From: Plectrocnemia conspersa
Lineage: Eukaryota > Arthropoda > Insecta > Trichoptera > Polycentropodidae
Length of the DNA stretch: 64,000 nt
Direction: 5' to 3'
Assembly: GCA_009617715.1 (NCBI GenBank)
Contig: VTFK01000191.1
Span: forward strand, 1,240,001-1,304,000
Part shown: one piece after another, positions 60,438 through 64,000 of the stretch
Layout: the number at the start of each line of letters is the position of its first letter
Numbering within the stretch: position 1 is the first letter of the stretch
Notes under the pieces: model-generated
Database searches by the model: none
Seen by the model: the letters and a program-made list of their open reading frames with translations, nothing else
What the model was told of the DNA's origin: nothing
Position numbers and translations under genes: made by a program

Positions 60438-63400
60438 CTAATCAATATCCAATTTTCTAAACGAACCAGTGATGCCTGTGTATTCATCGAATTTCCCTTT
60501 CATATGTTCGGGTCTTTTACTTTCGTCAGACCTTTCGAACTCTGCCTCCATCAGTCTCTTTCTCCACTCGTCGGATTGCATGATTTTATAAAACCTTGCT
60601 GAAAATTAAGAATAAACGTTATACTAATTTTATATAAAGAATTCAACACAACAATAAATTTCTCTCACCTGAGATTTCATCACAATAGCCGGCGCTCCCG
60701 CCGAGTTCCTCCGGCAGACATTCCACGTCTATGTGCTTATGCAAATCCTCGATTCTAGCGTGGACGAAAACCCTCTCGGAAATTTTCTTTTTAAGGGTCG
60801 CTTTGATGAGATTTATTAGGCTTATGGCGTATGTGGGCACGTTCACCGCATGTATGGCTTTTATTTTGGCCGCGTAACAATTCTAAAAAAAATACCGCAA
60901 TGTAAATTGTCAAATTGGATTAAAAACATAGATGAGATAAACATTCAAATAGGAAAACATATAAAATAGGTTAATATGGTCTAAATAAAGGTACTTATGC
61001 CTAAATATTTACCTTAGTAAAACTGTCTCTTTTGTTTGTCTCATTATAACTCGTAAATGGAACATTAAAGAGATATGTATTTTCACAAAACGTTACCCCG
61101 TGAATTTGTGTTATGTTAAATGCAATTTAGAAAGATGTAGGTGGGTACTTAAATAAATGTTTTATGTTCAGTTGTGTTACAGTAAAGTATTATTTTTACT
61201 AATGTGAATATAATTTCACTAACTCGGCCAGTTAAAATGTATCAAACAATTGATACACAATTTCACTGAAATTTTCTGCAGTTAAACTGTAATTGTTTAC
61301 AGACAGATATTCTGGTACGCGATCAGAGATGATGTACATTGTTCGACAAAATATATGAGATGTTCAACCAGCTGCAAAATTTGTTATATTATAGAAGTCA
61401 TTTTAACAACCATTTGGAAAAATCGAAAATTAGTCTCGAAACACAGTATTTATACACTATCTTACAAATAAGAAAATTGCGTTGATAAATATTGTATGAA
61501 CCACTTAATACCACATGCATTCCGAGACGTTAATCGCCCATATATACCAAAAAAAAAAAATACTATTTATTTGGAAAGGATGCGCGCTGGATAATATATT
61601 CTTCCTTGTGCATAATACTGTTTTTCCACCATTTGAAGACCATCTAAACTGTTCATTTTTAAGGCGTAAACACATTTAATAAATGAGTCCAAGAAGTGAT
61701 GCAATTGAATCGCAAATATTCTCATCTGCGATTCGCTAGAGCTGTCTTATAAAATATGTTATAATTGATAATAGATAAAACGGGGAGAAGACGCGGTTAG
61801 AAAATGCACTAGGAAAAACGCCACAAAGTCACAGCAGTAAAAACGAGCCAAAACACTGCATAAACACTTGACACATCAGTGGATCGTCCAGCATCATCAC
61901 GTAAGCACATCACATCAGATCAAAACGCAGCTGCTCCATTAAATCACAGCCGAAAATAATATAACAAGACACGCCAGTGAAAACTCACCGACTTCTATGA
62001 CTTGTCATTTCAACTCCACCGCTTCCTAGCGACATCTTTATTTCTCCATATATGTAGTAATTTATGTATGGTAATAAAATAAACTGTACTAACTTTTCCA
62101 TTGCTTAAATTTGTCTAAAAAGTGACTTTTTCTTAACCCAAAATTTATAAAACTTACATTATCAATCAATGTTTTTGAAATATTAATCAGAAATCCCCGT
62201 CCCTTTTCTCACTACCTACTTTGAATGCAGCTGTGAACTAAGCGGATTTAAACTACTAATTGTTTTTTTATTTAATACTAGTTGTAAAATATTTAAAAAC
62301 AATCGCAATTAAATTTCAACAAAAAATGTAATTAGAATATTTGACAAAAAAATGTTGATCCTTCAAATTTAACGAGAAATGAAAATTATTAATCAAGTTT
62401 TTGCATAAAAACAACTTTCTTATAATTCTAAAATACAAATTAACAAGTATACTTATGAAAAAATCCAGCTTTTCAGGTTTTTAGTTCAAATTTTTCTTCA
62501 ACGTGTTGTTTCGGTTTGGTAGGTCTCATGTTATAAAAAATTAATTAAGAAAAATGAATTTGTGAAAAGATGGAAAGTAAATAAATTTATCGCAGAACTA
62601 GCTGACTTAAATTTAATAGTCGATAAACAATATAGCATTTCATTTAGACATAACCTAATATGTTGAGGGCAAAATCTTATAGAAGGTTACTTTTTTCTCG
62701 TAGACTCGTACTATAATATATGATTATATATAATTATAAAAGTATTACAACGCATTATATATACGAGCTTCACGCATACACCGAGTACTGAAAAACCGCA
62801 CGTAGGTAAGAAATAGTGCGGTATAATGAGAAATTTCACCGCGAAAGCTGCCGCGCATTTCTTATTCCGAGATTAAAGTTCGAATACAGACAAAGGCATG
62901 AATTCAAGATGCCTCGCTTTGCTTAGAAATAGCATGAGACACCCACAAATATATATGTATAAGAAGTACATGGGTTGTTCATAAAGTTCACGAACTTTCA
63001 TAATAGCGTTAAGGTATTTCTTATCCCGAATCTTCGTAAATACACTATCTCATTATATTGCGTTTATTTTTTGAGTTGTTATTTTAGGAGCGTACTGTGT
63101 ATTTGCATTTCCAAGATAATTGAATTTTACTGTAAACAGTAAAAAGTCTAAAATAATAGTTAGAGAACTTTTCAGGCAGCCCACGTATATTATACAAAAA
63201 CCTGGGGATGGAAGGAATTGAGGTCTCAGAGTTGGAACGTTTGTTGGGAATTGGCGCTCACGTTTTGTCGGGAATTTACGATATTTTGCTCCTTGTTAAG
63301 ATTACCTGTATAACGAATAGTGCCTTTTTCAAAATTGACGGCGTTATTTTTATCACGTGCCCTAGTTTCAGCTGAGAACAATCTAATATGTACTCGTCAG

Positions 63401-63498
63401 TAAACGTTGTCTCGTACTCCATCCTCATCTCGAAGGCCATAAATGCTATTTTGAACGATGTTATAGCATCGTATGTACTGACGAAATCAGAAACAAAT
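60438..63498 (-). CDS. CRAL-TRIO (alpha-tocopherol-transfer-like) protein, gene E, exons 3-5 only (5' end beyond the window)
   Basis: Exons on the - strand: exon 3, 63498-63306 (193 nt); exon 4, 60882-60669 (214 nt); exon 5, 60598-60438 (161 nt). Lengths and phases 2/0/1 are exactly those of genes A-D, and all splice sites are canonical. About 188 residues are visible. Exon 3 has ITPSILKKALFVIQ; the usual IWDF motif reads YILDCSQL. Exon 4 begins NCYAAKIKAIH and carries LKKKISERVFVH and EDLHKHIDVECLPEELGG. Exon 5 ends GSFRKLDID then TAG. No stops or frameshifts. Exon 4 is noticeably less AT-rich than in the array. Exons 1-2 (about 380 nt) are not present between 63499 and 64000, so they lie outside. 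It is an inverted, more distant paralogue 48 kb from gene D. Confidence 0.9.
60883..63305. other. Intron 3 of gene E
   Basis: 2,423 bp where the array genes have 58-69 bp (gene B excepted). It holds a small MITE at 62969-63185 and a GC-richer patch at 61790-62040. On the - strand, 62035-61989 of that patch starts ATGTCGCTAGG and ends at a GTGAG donor, so it could be a first exon of another transcript, or chance. Confidence 0.5.
62969..63185. mobile_element. Mariner-type MITE, 217 bp
   Basis: The left end CATGGGTTGTTCATAAAGTTC and the complement of the right end, CGTGGGCTGCCTGAAAAGTTC, agree at 14 of 21 positions. Both ends abut TA. The (T)GGG-TG--C--AAAGTTC pattern resembles known mariner terminal repeats. 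The interior is AT-rich and noncoding. Confidence 0.55.
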
Positions 63499-64000
63499 CT
63501 GAAACATGCAAAATAAACTTGTTATATTGAAAACTGTTTAATAAAAGTCATTTTATTTATCATAAAAATACACTTATAATCATAAAAAAATTGGGAAAAA
63601 ATGGTATTTGAAAAAAAAAATATTTTGTGTGATGACAAATTTCTACATTAAATAGATTATATTTTTTTGTTGTAAACTCTCATTAAATCATACCGATATT
63701 ATTACCATTTTTAAAATAAATGACACAAATTATGTTATAAAGAATTGCAAAGAATGTATGTACGGTGGAAAATATTTAAGATAAGTAATCAGTAAATAAA
63801 GATAAGTGACTGCAGATAAGTCTCTCATTTACAATATTTGTTTTAATATTTTTTTATGTTGTTTAGCTAAAATATTATTTATACATTATGCTACCCACAC
63901 TAATAGGTAAAACATACAAAGATCGTAAGTGTGTAAATTAAAATTCTGTTAACTATATACTTATTACAAAAATAATAAAAAATTGAACAATAAATCAAAT
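63499..64000. other. Intron 2 of gene E (5' part outside the window)
   Basis: AT-rich sequence upstream of exon 3 on the - strand. I searched it for exon 2 (the PEFF-NRDP region) and saw none. Confidence 0.5.

Noticed and set aside
1..64000. CRISPR arrays, bacterial operons, rRNA genes or viral insertions
   Set aside because: No regularly spaced identical repeats, no rRNA-like blocks and no viral protein remnants were recognised; the gene structure is plainly that of an insect nuclear genome.

Overview
This window looks like nuclear DNA from an insect. It is strongly AT-rich, and its genes are split by GT-AG introns, either very short (57-77 bp) or long (1.4-16 kb) and filled with decayed transposons. 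The protein families are insect-like: small CRAL-TRIO (alpha-tocopherol-transfer-like) lipid carriers and an HSD17B12-type ketoacyl-CoA reductase. The single tRNA-Ala(AGC) has an insect-type sequence. A beetle is my guess, with low confidence.

Layout. (1) 1.36-11.8 kb: four CRAL-TRIO genes in tandem on the + strand (genes A-D). They share intron phases 1/2/0/1 and almost identical exon lengths (160-163, 217, 193, 214, 149-161 nt), so they arose by tandem duplication. A and C look intact. B carries a 7-nt deletion that shifts the frame in exon 2, and a 2.9-kb third intron. D has lost one G near its end, which replaces the conserved C-terminus. (2) 11.8-26.1 kb: intergenic, with a Jockey-like LINE remnant, tRNA-Ala, hAT and mariner remnants, two 163-bp hAT-type fold-back MITEs, and one GC-richer island. 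(3) 26.1-56.9 kb: one six-exon gene, an intact HSD17B12 orthologue of 315 aa, with a CpG-rich promoter carrying NRF-1/Ewg-type palindromes. Its introns of 16, 3.2 and 10 kb hold mariner and hAT remnants, inverted-repeat elements, a 164-bp near-perfect hairpin and several GC-richer islands that may be regulatory. (4) 56.9-60.4 kb: intergenic. (5) 60.4 kb to the window end, - strand: exons 3-5 of a fifth CRAL-TRIO gene (E), whose first two exons lie beyond base 64000.

Both gene types concern lipids: cytosolic carriage of small hydrophobic ligands, and the ketoreduction step of very-long-chain fatty acid elongation at the ER. Whether they work together cannot be read from the sequence.

I found no clearly new biological system. 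The items most worth a second look are the differing damage states within the CRAL-TRIO array, the long intronic hairpin (possible source of small RNA), the 57-bp segment duplicated within HSD17B12 intron 1 with an open frame in one copy, and the nested MITE families. All joins are read by eye from splice sites and homology between the copies; there is no transcript evidence.
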